Assembly: GCF_000751775.1 (NCBI RefSeq)
Contig: NZ_CCRF01000052.1
Coordinates: forward strand, 1 to 63,684
DNA from: Caldibacillus thermoamylovorans
GTDB taxonomy: Bacteria > Bacillota > Bacilli > Bacillales > Caldibacillaceae
Direction of reading: 5' to 3'
Length of the DNA stretch: 63,684 nucleotides
The notes below the pieces were generated by a model. That model saw nothing but the letters and a program-made list of their open reading frames with translations, ran no database searches and had not been told where the DNA came from. Below are positions 27,072-36,601 of this stretch, piece by piece (positions within the stretch are counted from its first letter, which is position 1; every line of letters starts with the position of its first letter). Both the position numbers and the translations under genes were made by a program.

Positions 27072-28241
27072 TTATCCTTCCATTTCCGTATCAGGGACAA
27101 CAGTTTGCCGGGCTCGAAACGATACAATAATTGTTAAAACAGATAATAAGATTAAAATACTGCCCGCATAAGGATTTTCGTTAATCGATGCATGTTCAAT
27201 CACCATCCCGCCAACAAATGATCCAGTTGCAACACCTAAATGGAGGGCTGAATTATTTAAGCTTTGCTGAATGGATGCCGTTTTTGGTGATGACTCAATC
27301 AAGTAACTTTGCATAGCCGGTGAAACTCCCCAGCTTAAAATTCCCCAAACAATTGAGGCGACAATAAATAAAGGAATTAATCCCGTTGTGTGGGGAATGA
27401 TTAAAAATAATCCGGTAAAAAGTATCAATGAAATGACGATTGTCTTTTTGGAACCGAATAAATCGGCTAACGCTCCGCCAATTCCCCCGCCGCTGACCGC
27501 TGAAATGCCAAAAATAAAGTAGATAATACTAATCCATGTTCCATCAAGCCCCATAGTTTCTTGCAAAAAAGGTTTGAAATAACCATATAAAACTGTATGT
27601 CCGGCCATATATAAAAAGGTCGTTAATAGGGCAAAGAGAACTTTTCTGCTTTTTAGACTGGCTAATTGGATATGGAGCGGGACTTGTGACTCCGGCTCAA
27701 TCCGACTCATCCATAAATAAACACCGATAATTGAAAAAAACGTCAAAACGGCAATCATAACAAATGGAGCTCGCCATCCGAAAGAATTCCCTAACACTAA
27801 ACCAATTGGAATACCAAGCACCAATGCCCCACTTACCCCCATCGAGATGACACCAATTGCTCTCCCCCGGTATTGCGGTTCAACCATATTCGGCGCCATC
27901 ACAAGACAAAGGATCGTTAATAATGCCCCACTGGTGGCACTGATGATACGACCGACGAACACGATTGCATAAGTTGGACTGAAAATTGTTATTATATTAC
28001 CGAAGAGAAAAATCCAAAGACAAATCAGCATTAACCGTTTCCTCTCGATATTTGCTGTCAAAATTAATAACACCGGTGAAAGTAATGCAAAAATGAGAGC
28101 AAAAATGGTAATCAAATAACCGGCCTGACTGAGGCTTACATCTAAGTCTGCTGCTATAAGATCAAGAATACCACTTATGATTAGTTCAACCATCCCAACC
28201 ACAAAAGCAATAATCATCAAAAAGTAAATCCGTTTATTCAT
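27072..28241 (-). CDS. MFS efflux transporter, PbuE-like
   Basis: A 389-aa, 12-helix DHA1-family exporter. Features shared with the B. subtilis purine exporter PbuE as I recall it: VELIISGIL in helix 1, TANIERKRL in loop 2-3, GHTVLYGYFKPFL, and IQQSLNNSALHLG in helix 11. Purine-base export is therefore possible, but other DHA1 members share this pattern. No purine riboswitch is visible upstream, unlike B. subtilis pbuE. It is divergent from clpB. Confidence 0.8.
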   Translation of the reverse strand: MNKRIYFLMIIAFVVGMVELIISGILDLIAADLDVSLSQAGYLITIFALIFALLSPVLLILTANIERKRLMLICLWIFLFGNIITIFSPTYAIVFVGRIISATSGALLTILCLVMAPNMVEPQYRGRAIGVISMGVSGALVLGIPIGLVLGNSFGWRAPFVMIAVLTFFSIIGVYLWMSRIEPESQVPLHIQLASLKSRKVLFALLTTFLYMAGHTVLYGYFKPFLQETMGLDGTWISIIYFIFGISAVSGGGIGGALADLFGSKKTIVISLILFTGLFLIIPHTTGLIPLFIVASIVWGILSWGVSPAMQSYLIESSPKTASIQQSLNNSALHLGVATGSFVGGMVIEHASINENPYAGSILILLSVLTIIVSFRARQTVVPDTEMEG

Positions 28242-28384
28242 TTTATAATTCCTTTCTATTTTATCTGAATATAATACTAATCATGTTTATGGGAGAAAAC
28301 AAGAAATATAGATGTGATGATTTTTTGTCCATTTTTGAAGATAAATAAATACCCTTTTCCCACTCCAGTGTATTTCAGCTCATT

Positions 28385-28413
28385 TTGCTTTTTCAACGAT
28401 AATCTTTTATAAT
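28385..28413 (+). promoter_or_regulatory. Sigma-A promoter of clpB
   Basis: TTGCTT (28385-28390), 17-nt spacer, TATAAT (28408-28413). Transcription would start near 28420, inside or next to the CtsR operator. Confidence 0.65.
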
Positions 28414-28421
28414 TGAACTAA

Positions 28422-28438
28422 GGTCAAAAAAGGTCAAA
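28422..28438 (+). promoter_or_regulatory. CtsR operator of clpB
   Basis: GGTCAAA-AAA-GGTCAAA, an exact match to the CtsR heptad direct repeat (RGTCAAA NAN RGTCAAA). It runs into the clpB ribosome binding site (AAAGGAG), so the repressor would block initiation and early elongation. Confidence 0.9.
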
Positions 28439-28450
28439 GGAGCGGTTTAT

Positions 28451-31048
28451 ATGGATGTCAATCGTATGACGGAACGGATGCAGTCGGGAATCTTCCATGC
28501 ACAAACCATTGCTAGTAATCGGCATCATCAAGAAATCGATGAAGTCCACCTGTATCTTGCGTTCATGCAAGACACAGACAATCTTGTCACCGCTATTCTC
28601 GAAAAATTGCATGCAAATAGTAACCTATTCAAACAGGGATTAGAAGCTTTAGCAAAGAAAAAACCTGTTGTCACCGGCAGCGGTGTGGAACAAGGAAACA
28701 TATATATTTCCAACCAATTACAGCGTGTTTTTACCGAAGCTGAAAAAACAATGACCACCTTTAAAGATGAGTATTTATCAGTTGAACATATTCTTATTGC
28801 TTCTGTAACTTTGGAGACTGATGTCGGGAAACTCTTAAAAAATCAGGGGATCACCTTGCAAAAAGTATTAGAAGCTATAAGAGAAATAAGGGGGAATCAA
28901 AGAGTGACATCACCAAATCCGGAAAGTACATACAATGTTTTGGAAAAATATGGTCGAGACTTAGTTGCTGAGGTCCGATCCGGAAAGGTCGATCCGGTTA
29001 TAGGTCGCGATAATGAAATACGGCAAGTAATTCGTATTTTGTCACGGAAAACGAAAAATAACCCGGTATTAATCGGTGAACCCGGTGTCGGGAAAACAGC
29101 CATTGTTGAAGGTTTGGCTCAAAGAATTGTTCGTCGTGATGTCCCTGAGGGTTTAAAGGATAAAACGATTTTTTCCCTTGATATGAGTGCGCTTGTTGCC
29201 GGGGCAAAATTTCGTGGTGAATTTGAAGAACGGTTAAAAGCTGTTTTGAACGAAATTAAGAAAAGTGAAGGAAAAATCATCTTGTTTATCGATGAATTGC
29301 ATACTATCGTCGGTGCCGGAAAGACAGATAGTGCCATGGATGCGGGAAATATGTTAAAACCGATGCTTGCCCGAGGGGAATTGCATTGTATCGGGGCAAC
29401 AACATTAGATGAACATCGACAATATATTGAAAAAGACCCGGCATTAGAGCGACGTTTTCAACCGGTTATCGTCCAAGAACCGGATGTTGAAGACACCATC
29501 TCAATTTTACGTGGCTTGAAAGAACGATATGAAATTCATCACGGCGTTAAAATCCATGACCGCGCACTGGTCGCGGCAGCAACCTTATCTAACCGTTATA
29601 TTACCGATCGGTTTCTGCCGGATAAAGCGATCGACTTAATCGACGAAGCTTGTGCGATGATCCGGACTGAAATTGACTCGATGCCGCAAGAATTAGATGA
29701 AGTGACGAGGCGAGTCATGCAGCTCGAAATTGAAGAAGCGGCCCTTTCCAAAGAAGATGATCCGGTGAGTATGAGCCGCCTCGATGTTTTGAAAAAAGAA
29801 CTGGCGGAACTTCGCGATCAAGCCAATGAAATGAAAGCGAAATGGCAGTTGGAAAAAGAAGGCATTCAGATGGTTCAGGATAAACGGGAACAACTGGAAA
29901 AACTACGTTGGGAACTGGAAAAGGCGGAAAATGAGTATGATTTGAATAAAGCTGCTGAACTAAGACACGGTCGGATTCCTGCATTAGAAAAAGAATTGCG
30001 GGAATTGGAGGAAAAAGTCCATGAACATGCAGAAAATCGATTGTTGCGTGAAGAAGTGACCGATGAAGAGATCGCCGAAATTGTTGCCCGCTGGACAGGT
30101 ATTCCTGTGACAAAACTCGTTGAAAGTGAACGGGAAAAATTATTGCGACTGGAATCGATTTTACATGAACGAGTCATCGGACAAGATGAGGCTGTTCGGC
30201 TTGTGTCCGATGCGATACTTCGGGCAAGAGCCGGCATTAAAGATCCGAATCGGCCGATTGGATCCTTTATGTTCCTTGGTCCCACCGGTGTCGGGAAAAC
30301 GGAACTTGCCAAGGCACTTGCCCAACATTTATTCGATAGCGAAGAGCATATCATCCGCATCGATATGTCCGAATATATGGAAAAGCATACCGTTTCAAGA
30401 TTAATTGGTGCGCCGCCCGGATATGTCGGTTATGAACAAGGTGGTCAATTAACCGAAGCAGTAAGAAGAAATCCTTATTCGGTTGTATTATTTGACGAAA
30501 TTGAAAAAGCACATCCGGAAGTGTTCAATATATTATTGCAAATGCTCGACGATGGTCGGATTACTGATTCTCAAGGTCGTACCGTTGATTTTAAAAATAC
30601 CGTGGTTATTATGACCTCAAATCTGGGATCACAATTTTTACTGGAGCGAGAACAAGCAACGGACGAAATTCGTTCAGAAGCTCGTGAACTGGTTATGGAG
30701 CAGTTGCGCAGTCATTTTCGTCCGGAATTTTTAAATCGTGTGGATGAAATTATTTTATTTAAACCTTTAACATTGGATAATATTAAAGGGATTGTTACCA
30801 AATTACTTAGCGAACTGCAGGAAAGATTGAAAGATCAACAAATTAAGCTGGAAATTTCAGATGAAGCGAAGGAATATATCGCTGAAAACGGATTTGACCC
30901 GGTTTTCGGTGCAAGACCATTGAAACGATTTATTCAACGTACGGTTGAGACGGAACTGGCAAGGAAAATAATCGCAAGAAAGGTACAAGAAAACGAGACG
31001 GTTGTAATTTCAATTGACAATGGTGAGTTGAAATTAGGGGTAAAATAA
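28451..31048 (+). CDS. clpB: ATP-dependent disaggregase ClpB
   Basis: Hexameric AAA+ chaperone of 865 aa that pulls proteins out of aggregates with DnaK. It has a Clp N domain (1-150), NBD1 with Walker A GEPGVGKT at 209-216 and Walker B LFIDELH, a long coiled-coil middle domain (about 410-530, the disaggregase hallmark), NBD2 with GPTGVGKT near 610, and a C-terminal domain. No protease-binding IGF/L tripeptide loop is evident, as expected for ClpB. B. subtilis lacks ClpB but many other Bacillaceae have it. CtsR-controlled and monocistronic. Confidence 0.97.
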   Translation: MDVNRMTERMQSGIFHAQTIASNRHHQEIDEVHLYLAFMQDTDNLVTAILEKLHANSNLFKQGLEALAKKKPVVTGSGVEQGNIYISNQLQRVFTEAEKTMTTFKDEYLSVEHILIASVTLETDVGKLLKNQGITLQKVLEAIREIRGNQRVTSPNPESTYNVLEKYGRDLVAEVRSGKVDPVIGRDNEIRQVIRILSRKTKNNPVLIGEPGVGKTAIVEGLAQRIVRRDVPEGLKDKTIFSLDMSALVAGAKFRGEFEERLKAVLNEIKKSEGKIILFIDELHTIVGAGKTDSAMDAGNMLKPMLARGELHCIGATTLDEHRQYIEKDPALERRFQPVIVQEPDVEDTISILRGLKERYEIHHGVKIHDRALVAAATLSNRYITDRFLPDKAIDLIDEACAMIRTEIDSMPQELDEVTRRVMQLEIEEAALSKEDDPVSMSRLDVLKKELAELRDQANEMKAKWQLEKEGIQMVQDKREQLEKLRWELEKAENEYDLNKAAELRHGRIPALEKELRELEEKVHEHAENRLLREEVTDEEIAEIVARWTGIPVTKLVESEREKLLRLESILHERVIGQDEAVRLVSDAILRARAGIKDPNRPIGSFMFLGPTGVGKTELAKALAQHLFDSEEHIIRIDMSEYMEKHTVSRLIGAPPGYVGYEQGGQLTEAVRRNPYSVVLFDEIEKAHPEVFNILLQMLDDGRITDSQGRTVDFKNTVVIMTSNLGSQFLLEREQATDEIRSEARELVMEQLRSHFRPEFLNRVDEIILFKPLTLDNIKGIVTKLLSELQERLKDQQIKLEISDEAKEYIAENGFDPVFGARPLKRFIQRTVETELARKIIARKVQENETVVISIDNGELKLGVK

Positions 31049-31054
31049 GTATTT

Positions 31055-31096
31055 AGAAAAACCGACCTGTTTTGGATAGTTCTGGCCGGTTTTTCT
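31055..31096 (+). terminator. Terminator of clpB
   Basis: AGAAAAACCG/CGGTTTTTCT perfect 10-bp arms (31055-31064, 31087-31096), 6 nt after the stop, ending in T-rich sequence. Confidence 0.9.
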
Positions 31097-31242
31097 TTAT
31101 GTTTATGACCTTATTAAGTTTTTTCCTATTTTCGGGGAATTTTGTTGCTAATAAAGAAACGGTCTGCAAATAGTGGCAGGTTTATTGAGGTTAATTCCTA
31201 GTTTTTGAAATTGTTCCCAAATCCATTTAACTTTCTTTTTCT

Positions 31243-32273
31243 TTATTTTCTAATCCCGGTTTTCTCTGCCAGTTCTGTATACCATTCCACTTCTTCTTGT
31301 ACTTTTTTTGTAAAATCGGAACTGTTTAGGTAACCCGGTTGTAAATATATTTTTTCGAGCTGAGCTTGGAACTGTTTATCTTGTTGCATTTTTTCAATTG
31401 CTGCTTCCCATTTTTTTACAATATCTTTCGGTGTATCTTTTGGTAAAGAAATCCCGGTCCACCAGCTGACCGATAAGTTTGGGAAGCCGAGTTCTTCTGT
31501 TGTCGGTACATCCGGATAAAGCGTGCTTCGTTCTGAACCTTGAACAGCTAACACTTTCAATTTCCCCGATTCAACAAGGGAATACACTTCCCCTGCGTTG
31601 TGGACGGCCAAAATAACATGACCACCTGCTACTTTAGCAGCTGAATCACTGGCCCCTTCACTGGAGACCATTTGCGTTTTTGTATAGTCAACCCCAACTG
31701 AATCCAGCCATTCTGCAACACCAAAGCTGGAAAAACCGGCCGGACCGACGCTCGCCCATGTGAGTTGTTCCGGGTTTTCTTTTACCCACTCGGTAAATTC
31801 TTTTAAATCCTTCCAGGGTGCGTCCTTTTTTCTGCATAAACTAACGGTGATTCGGCGACACGTGCAGCAAACTGATGGCTTTTAGCTGTTAATATAGGCT
31901 GAGTAGTCCCAGCTTCATACATGGTTGTAGAAGAATTGTTGTTCATGAGTACAGTATAGCCATCCGGTTTCGATTCCAACAGGGCATATTGGGCACCAAC
32001 AATTCCTCCGCCTCCCGTTTTATTGACAACGACAACCGGTTGCCCCCACTCTTTACTTAAATAATCGGCAACGGCACGGGTAGCCAAATCCACGCCGCCA
32101 CCTGCCGCAAATGGAACGACTAATTCAATTTGCCGGTTTGGATAATTACCCGAACTGGTTCCCTTTGTCTTCGCTGCGTTTGATTCTGTTGTGTTGTTTT
32201 GGACCGAGCATCCTGCTAAAATTGTAAAAATCACAATAATATTCATGAATAAAATAGGGATTAATTTTTTCAT
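31243..32273 (-). pseudogene. tctC: Tripartite tricarboxylate transporter receptor TctC (frameshifted)
   Basis: Lipoprotein solute receptor of the TTT system. The 5' part encodes a signal peptide with lipobox LAGC, then PNRQIELVVPFAAGGGVD and NKTGGGGIVGA, as in Bug/TctC proteins; the 3' part continues from WKDLKEFTEW through SWWTGISLPKDTP. The two parts lie in different frames. One missing A in the six-A run near 31825 explains the shift: adding one A gives EKKDAPWKDLK and a full 340-aa protein. Decay, sequencing error or -1 slippage on the A run are all possible. The ATG at 32273 follows GGAGAAGTG. Confidence 0.8.
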
Positions 32274-32349
32274 ATTCACTTCTCCTCTATTCCTTTTTTC
32301 AATACAATTTCACATTTATTTTTTATCGAGATCAACAAACTTGGATAAC

Positions 32350-33867
32350 TTATGACATATCTTGTGATTCACCGGTTTCTTGAATCATTCTTCTTTTTGT
32401 TCTTTTGGTAAATAAGATGGAAATCATAAGGATAATGATTGAGCTTAATAATAAACCGAGTGAGATCGGTCTTTCCACAAAAATAAGTAGGTTCCCTGAC
32501 GATATTTCCAAAGACTGAATAAATGATATTTCCATTTTTGGTCCTAAAACTAAACATAAGATGAAAGGAATAATCGGCCAATTGAATTTATGGAACAAGT
32601 AACCGAGAACGCCAAAAACAATCGCAACAAAACAGTCAAATAAACTATTGCGTACTGAAAATGCACCAAGTAGACTTATCATTAAAATAATCGGTGCCAA
32701 GATTCCAAACGGGACATCGGTTAGTTTTGCCCAAACTCCGACAAGCGGCAGATTTAAGATTAAAAGAATGACATTTCCGATAAACATACTTGCAATAACC
32801 GTCCAAACAAACTCACTGTTTTGCTCAAAAAGGATTGGTCCCGGGGTTAAGCCGTAAATCATGAAGGCTGCAAGTAAAACTGCCAGTGGTGGAGAAGAAG
32901 GAATCCCCAGTGAAAGGAGTGGAATAAAGCCCCCGGAACTTGTCGCATTGTTTGCCGATTCCGGGCCGGCTACCCCTTCAATCGCCCCATGACCAAATTT
33001 TTCCGGATGTTTGGAAACTTTTTTCTCAATATCATAAGAAAGAAAAGATGTAATGGTTGCCGAAAAACCAGGCAAAATTCCGAGAAAAAATCCAAGCAGG
33101 CTTCCACGTAAAATTGGCATTTTGCTATTTTTCAAGTCTTCCTTGGTCGGGAAAACTTTTTTAATTTTTTGCTGCTTAATTTTTATCCGACTCTCTTCAA
33201 TTCCCTTCAGCACTTCGGTTATCGCAAATAAACCAATAATAATGCTGATCATTTCAAAACCCCCAACCAAAACCGGAAGACCAAAGTCAAATCGTGCCAC
33301 ACCCGAAGATAAACCAATTCCGACAAACGAAACAAGAAAGCCGCAAGCCCCCATAATCAATGATTTTATAAACGAATAACCGGAAATGTTAAATAAAATG
33401 AACAAAGCCATAAGCATTAAAACAAAATATTCGGGTGGGCCGAATTTCAAAGCTTGATCTGCTAAAATTGGGGCAAACAATACAAGTCCGACGAGACCCA
33501 GTATTCCGGCAAAAAAAGAGCCAATCGCAGCAATCCCAAGCGCTGCACCGCCTCTTCCCTGCTTTGCCAGCGGATATCCGTCCAGTGTTGCCGGAACCGA
33601 TGACGATTCACCGGGGATATTCATTAAAATGGCTGTTGTCGAACCCCCGTACATTGCCCCGTAATAAATTCCGGCCATCATCATAATCCCTTGCACCGGT
33701 TCAAGGATCGTTGTCATTGGTAGTAAAATGGCAATTGCAGAAGTCGGACCGAGTCCTGGTAACACACCGACGAAAGTGCAAGGAAAGGAGCCGACCACAA
33801 CGATGAATAAATTGAAAGGGGTCAACACAGCACCTAATCCGTTAAGCAAATACATGATTGAATCCAA
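32350..33867 (-). CDS. tctA: Tripartite tricarboxylate transporter large permease TctA
   Basis: A 505-aa membrane protein with about 12 helices. The TctA signatures are clear: GVLPGLGPTSAIAILLP near residue 33, YYGAMYGGSTTAILMNIPGESSSVPATLDGYP, and in the second half GILPGFSATITSFLSY and FIPLLSLGIPSSP. The frame extends far upstream over tctB, but the TTG at 33867 follows AGGGGGAT and gives the typical MDSIMYLLNGL start. It lies 17 nt after tctB and 77 nt before tctC. Substrate (citrate or another carboxylate) cannot be read from sequence. Confidence 0.92.
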   Translation of the reverse strand: MDSIMYLLNGLGAVLTPFNLFIVVVGSFPCTFVGVLPGLGPTSAIAILLPMTTILEPVQGIMMMAGIYYGAMYGGSTTAILMNIPGESSSVPATLDGYPLAKQGRGGAALGIAAIGSFFAGILGLVGLVLFAPILADQALKFGPPEYFVLMLMALFILFNISGYSFIKSLIMGACGFLVSFVGIGLSSGVARFDFGLPVLVGGFEMISIIIGLFAITEVLKGIEESRIKIKQQKIKKVFPTKEDLKNSKMPILRGSLLGFFLGILPGFSATITSFLSYDIEKKVSKHPEKFGHGAIEGVAGPESANNATSSGGFIPLLSLGIPSSPPLAVLLAAFMIYGLTPGPILFEQNSEFVWTVIASMFIGNVILLILNLPLVGVWAKLTDVPFGILAPIILMISLLGAFSVRNSLFDCFVAIVFGVLGYLFHKFNWPIIPFILCLVLGPKMEISFIQSLEISSGNLLIFVERPISLGLLLSSIIILMISILFTKRTKRRMIQETGESQDMS

Positions 33868-33884
33868 GTATGAGATCCCCCTTT

Positions 33885-34403
33885 TTAAATTGATAATATT
33901 GGCGTAATAGGTAATGGTGTTTTTAATAAGGTGATAAACAAGTAGTACATAACTGCTGTAAAAATTAAGGCAAAGGCCATTGTCCATACCCATCGGTAGT
34001 TACCGATTACTTTAAGTAATAAAAGAAAGGCTATAAATGTGGTAACAAAATAGCCGAGGTAGTTCATACTGAAACAATACAGACATAATATCCCAATTGT
34101 ATAAATCATTGTTTTTAATTGTTTATGATTTGGCATGACCACTTTTTCTTCTTTGTAAGGTAAGCAAAGGTAGAACAATCCTGTAACAATGAGGATGATT
34201 CCTATTATTGCAGGAAAGGCATGATCACCAATCAGTATGCCTGTGCCATAAGTATAAAGCCTGGATGCTTCCAGGGTCGCGAAAATTCCGAAAGCTATAG
34301 ATACAACTCCACCGATTCGTCTAATAAGCAACGCGAAAATGATGTAACCCTCCTTCCCGGAACAATCATGTAGGATGTACTTCATCTGGGCGAGTATCTT
34401 CAA
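33885..34403 (-). CDS. tctB: Tripartite tricarboxylate transporter small permease TctB
   Basis: Small membrane subunit of about 150-172 aa with four hydrophobic segments, as in the TctB family (RRIGGVVSIAFGIFATLEA at the true N-terminus, then a PAIIGIILIVTGLFYL helix, a polar loop and two C-terminal helices). The start is uncertain: a TTG at 34403 has a weak site; the TTG at 34331 would give the conventional short cytosolic N-terminus, but the AAGGAGG lies 17 nt before it. First gene of the tctB-tctA-tctC operon. Confidence 0.82.
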   Translation of the reverse strand: MKILAQMKYILHDCSGKEGYIIFALLIRRIGGVVSIAFGIFATLEASRLYTYGTGILIGDHAFPAIIGIILIVTGLFYLCLPYKEEKVVMPNHKQLKTMIYTIGILCLYCFSMNYLGYFVTTFIAFLLLLKVIGNYRWVWTMAFALIFTAVMYYLFITLLKTPLPITPILSI

Positions 34404-34760
34404 TTGCCTATTTATTCTATATTCAACCGTCAGTCATTTGGGCACAAATAAATAAAAAATTTTGGGCAGGTTGGCAGTTTTACATGTTTTCGGAGCAACA
34501 AGATTATATGCCCTCCTCCTTAAAATTTTGTTTAAAGCAGATAGGTGTTATGGACGTATGGAACAATTAGGCTACCATGAAAAAACCATCTTCCTGTGGT
34601 GTAGCCTAGCGCTACATGGGGGACTGTGGAACAAAATGAATTGAAAATCAAGAAAAAATGTCTCATAGGCCCGTGCTATGGGACAAAGCATGCTGGAAAA
34701 TCAGAAGAAATGTCCCATAGAGGCAATGTCCCTTTTTATCCTTTTCGAGATTTCCAATTT
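34404..34760. other. Intergenic region with short hairpins and a direct duplication
   Basis: No gene supported. It holds an inverted repeat (TAGGCTAC near 34568, GTAGCCTA near 34603), a 10-bp hairpin TGTCTCATAG/CTATGGGACA (34659-34668, 34676-34685), and an imperfect direct repeat of about 27 bases (34642-34669 and 34695-34721, GAAAATCA..ATGTCYCATAG). Confidence 0.5.
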
Positions 34761-34931
34761 TTACAAGATCGGATAATATGCTTCATATCTTGGATTTGTG
34801 TAATAAGGGGGACGGACTCCAATACTTGGTAATTGAAAGGCGCGTGGATTATCATTATATAACACTCGTACCTTTCCAAAGCTTTCCGTAAGCAAAAGTA
34901 AATGGACATTCGGATTGAAATAGACCAACAT
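34761..34931 (-). CDS. Small hypothetical protein
   Basis: A 56-aa product, with MLVYFNPNVHLLLLTES at the start and a proline- and tyrosine-rich C-terminus (RPPYYTNPRYEAYYP). An excellent GGAGGTG precedes the ATG at 34931 by four bases; longer readings of the frame are not supported. No family recognised. It is divergent from the SDR gene and might be a spore or surface protein by composition, but that is a guess. Confidence 0.55.
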   Translation of the reverse strand: MLVYFNPNVHLLLLTESFGKVRVLYNDNPRAFQLPSIGVRPPYYTNPRYEAYYPIL

Positions 34932-35067
34932 ATTCACCTCCTCCCTTATCATTTTTTCTAAAATATGTTCTCGTTTCAAATCATGTATCTCGTCCGAACA
35001 CCATACAATGGCACAACAGCCCGGACAAATACATATAGTAACCTGAAAAAATTTTAAGGAGGTTGCC

Positions 35068-35982
35068 ATGTTTAAAGATCAACAATCAAATTATCCTCAA
35101 CTACCAAACTATGGGAAGATTACCCGTTTCCAAGATGTTCCCTTAACAGTTCCTGAACAGCGTCAATACCGCCAACCGGGGGTAGAGAGCTTAATGGTTC
35201 CTCGCCCGATTATTGAAAATCCGAATGAACATGGAAGTGGAAAACTGGAAGGAAAAGTAGCCCTTATTACCGGTGGAGATAGTGGAATCGGTGCAGCGGT
35301 TGCGATCGGTTTTGCAAAAGAAGGTGCAGATGTTGCCATTAGTTATTTAGATGAACATGAAGATGCGAATCGTACGAAACAGCGAATTGAAGAACTTGGC
35401 CGACGTGCCCTTTTACTCCCGGGGGATTTACGAGACAAGCAACAATGTGTTCACATCGTCCAACAAACGGTACAAACTTTTGGTAAACTCGATATTCTTT
35501 GTAATCATGTTGGTATCCAATTTCAACAATTAAGCCTTCTTGATATTACCGATGAACAATTTGATGACACATTCAAAGTTAATATCTATTCTCATTTTTA
35601 TACAACGAGGGAAGCATTAAATTATTTAAAACCCGGAAGTTCAATTATTAATACAGCATCAGTTGTCGCATATGTCGGGAATGATCAATTAATCGATTAT
35701 ACCGCGACAAAAGCAGCAATTGTCGGTTTTACACGGGCATTGGCAAGAAACTTAGTAAAAAAAGGAATCCGTGTAAATGCGGTTGCCCCGGGTCGAATTT
35801 GGACACCGCTAATACCCGCAAGTTTTTCAGCAGATCAAGTTTCACTGGTGGATAACCCGATGGATCGGCAAGGACAACCGTTCGAACTGGCCCCTGCTTA
35901 TGTTTTTCTAGCTTCCGATGATTCTCGGTTTGTTACCGGCCAGACCATCCACGTAAATGGTGGAGAATTTATCACATCCTAG
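35068..35982 (+). CDS. SDR oxidoreductase, general-stress type (YhdF/YdaD-like)
   Basis: A 304-aa short-chain dehydrogenase with the 50-residue N-terminal extension typical of the Bacillus GSP39/YdaD, YhdF and YhxC group ([16 protein letters not shown].., ending before [13 protein letters not shown]). The cofactor loop TGGDSGIG, a serine in NTASVVAY and the catalytic Y-T-A-T-K pair are present; the usual NNAG reads CNHVG. The substrate is unknown; relatives are sigma-B stress proteins, but I did not find a clear sigma-B promoter. AAGGAGG precedes the ATG. Confidence 0.9.
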   Translation: MFKDQQSNYPQLPNYGKITRFQDVPLTVPEQRQYRQPGVESLMVPRPIIENPNEHGSGKLEGKVALITGGDSGIGAAVAIGFAKEGADVAISYLDEHEDANRTKQRIEELGRRALLLPGDLRDKQQCVHIVQQTVQTFGKLDILCNHVGIQFQQLSLLDITDEQFDDTFKVNIYSHFYTTREALNYLKPGSSIINTASVVAYVGNDQLIDYTATKAAIVGFTRALARNLVKKGIRVNAVAPGRIWTPLIPASFSADQVSLVDNPMDRQGQPFELAPAYVFLASDDSRFVTGQTIHVNGGEFITS

Positions 35983-36601
35983 CATTCAATATGTATTTAT
36001 AAAAATTGTTTTCATCGCTATATAAAAACAACATGTATTAAGCAAGCTCAAAAAATCCGTCCATAACCTTTGACAAGGGTTGAGGGCTAAGAACATTCGT
36101 GTTTTTATAGATTAAATCAAAGGAGAAAAAATCTTAATTTCAATGTTAAAATCGTGAGTAGTCGTATACAAATCACTTATAACGGGAATGGATTTCATTC
36201 CTGTTTTGTTTTTGTGAACTTATATACTAAAATAGGTCCCACCATTGTTGGTTAATGTATAAAGTTTGATCCAAAATATCTCGCAGAACCTCATTTCAGG
36301 TTAAATAAAAAGAAGCCATTTCGAAAAAAGATTGATCAAAATGGCTTCTTATCTATTAAATTTAAGTTTTAGTTTTATTAAAAAGTTTGATCATTTTAGT
36401 GACCTTTATGCCATAAAAGAGCCTGTTAATGGAATAGCTATTTAATATTTTATCACAATTAATATGTATGATTATATCTATTTGATTACGATAAAATATC
36501 GTTGTAATCGAGCAGAAGGAGGGGCATTAACTCGTCCTCCCACACCCACTATATATGCCCTTCAGTACACGGAATTTCATTTAAGTTCATCTTTTTTAAC
36601 A
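35983..36601. other. Intergenic region with two terminator-like hairpins
   Basis: No gene supported. A short hairpin GGAATG/CATTCC followed by TGTTTTGTTTTT lies at about 36184-36212, and a strong 12-bp inverted repeat AAGAAGCCATTT/AAATGGCTTCTT at 36310-36321/36339-36350. The region separates the SDR gene from the convergent, G+C-rich ABC cassette. Confidence 0.55.

Noticed and set aside
28242-28384. Purine riboswitch upstream of the PbuE-like gene
   Set aside because: None of the conserved purine-riboswitch junction or loop sequences is present on the minus strand.
34462-34644. 60-codon plus-strand ORF upstream of the small gene at 34761
   Set aside because: It spans the inverted repeats of the intergenic region, with no ribosome site or homology.
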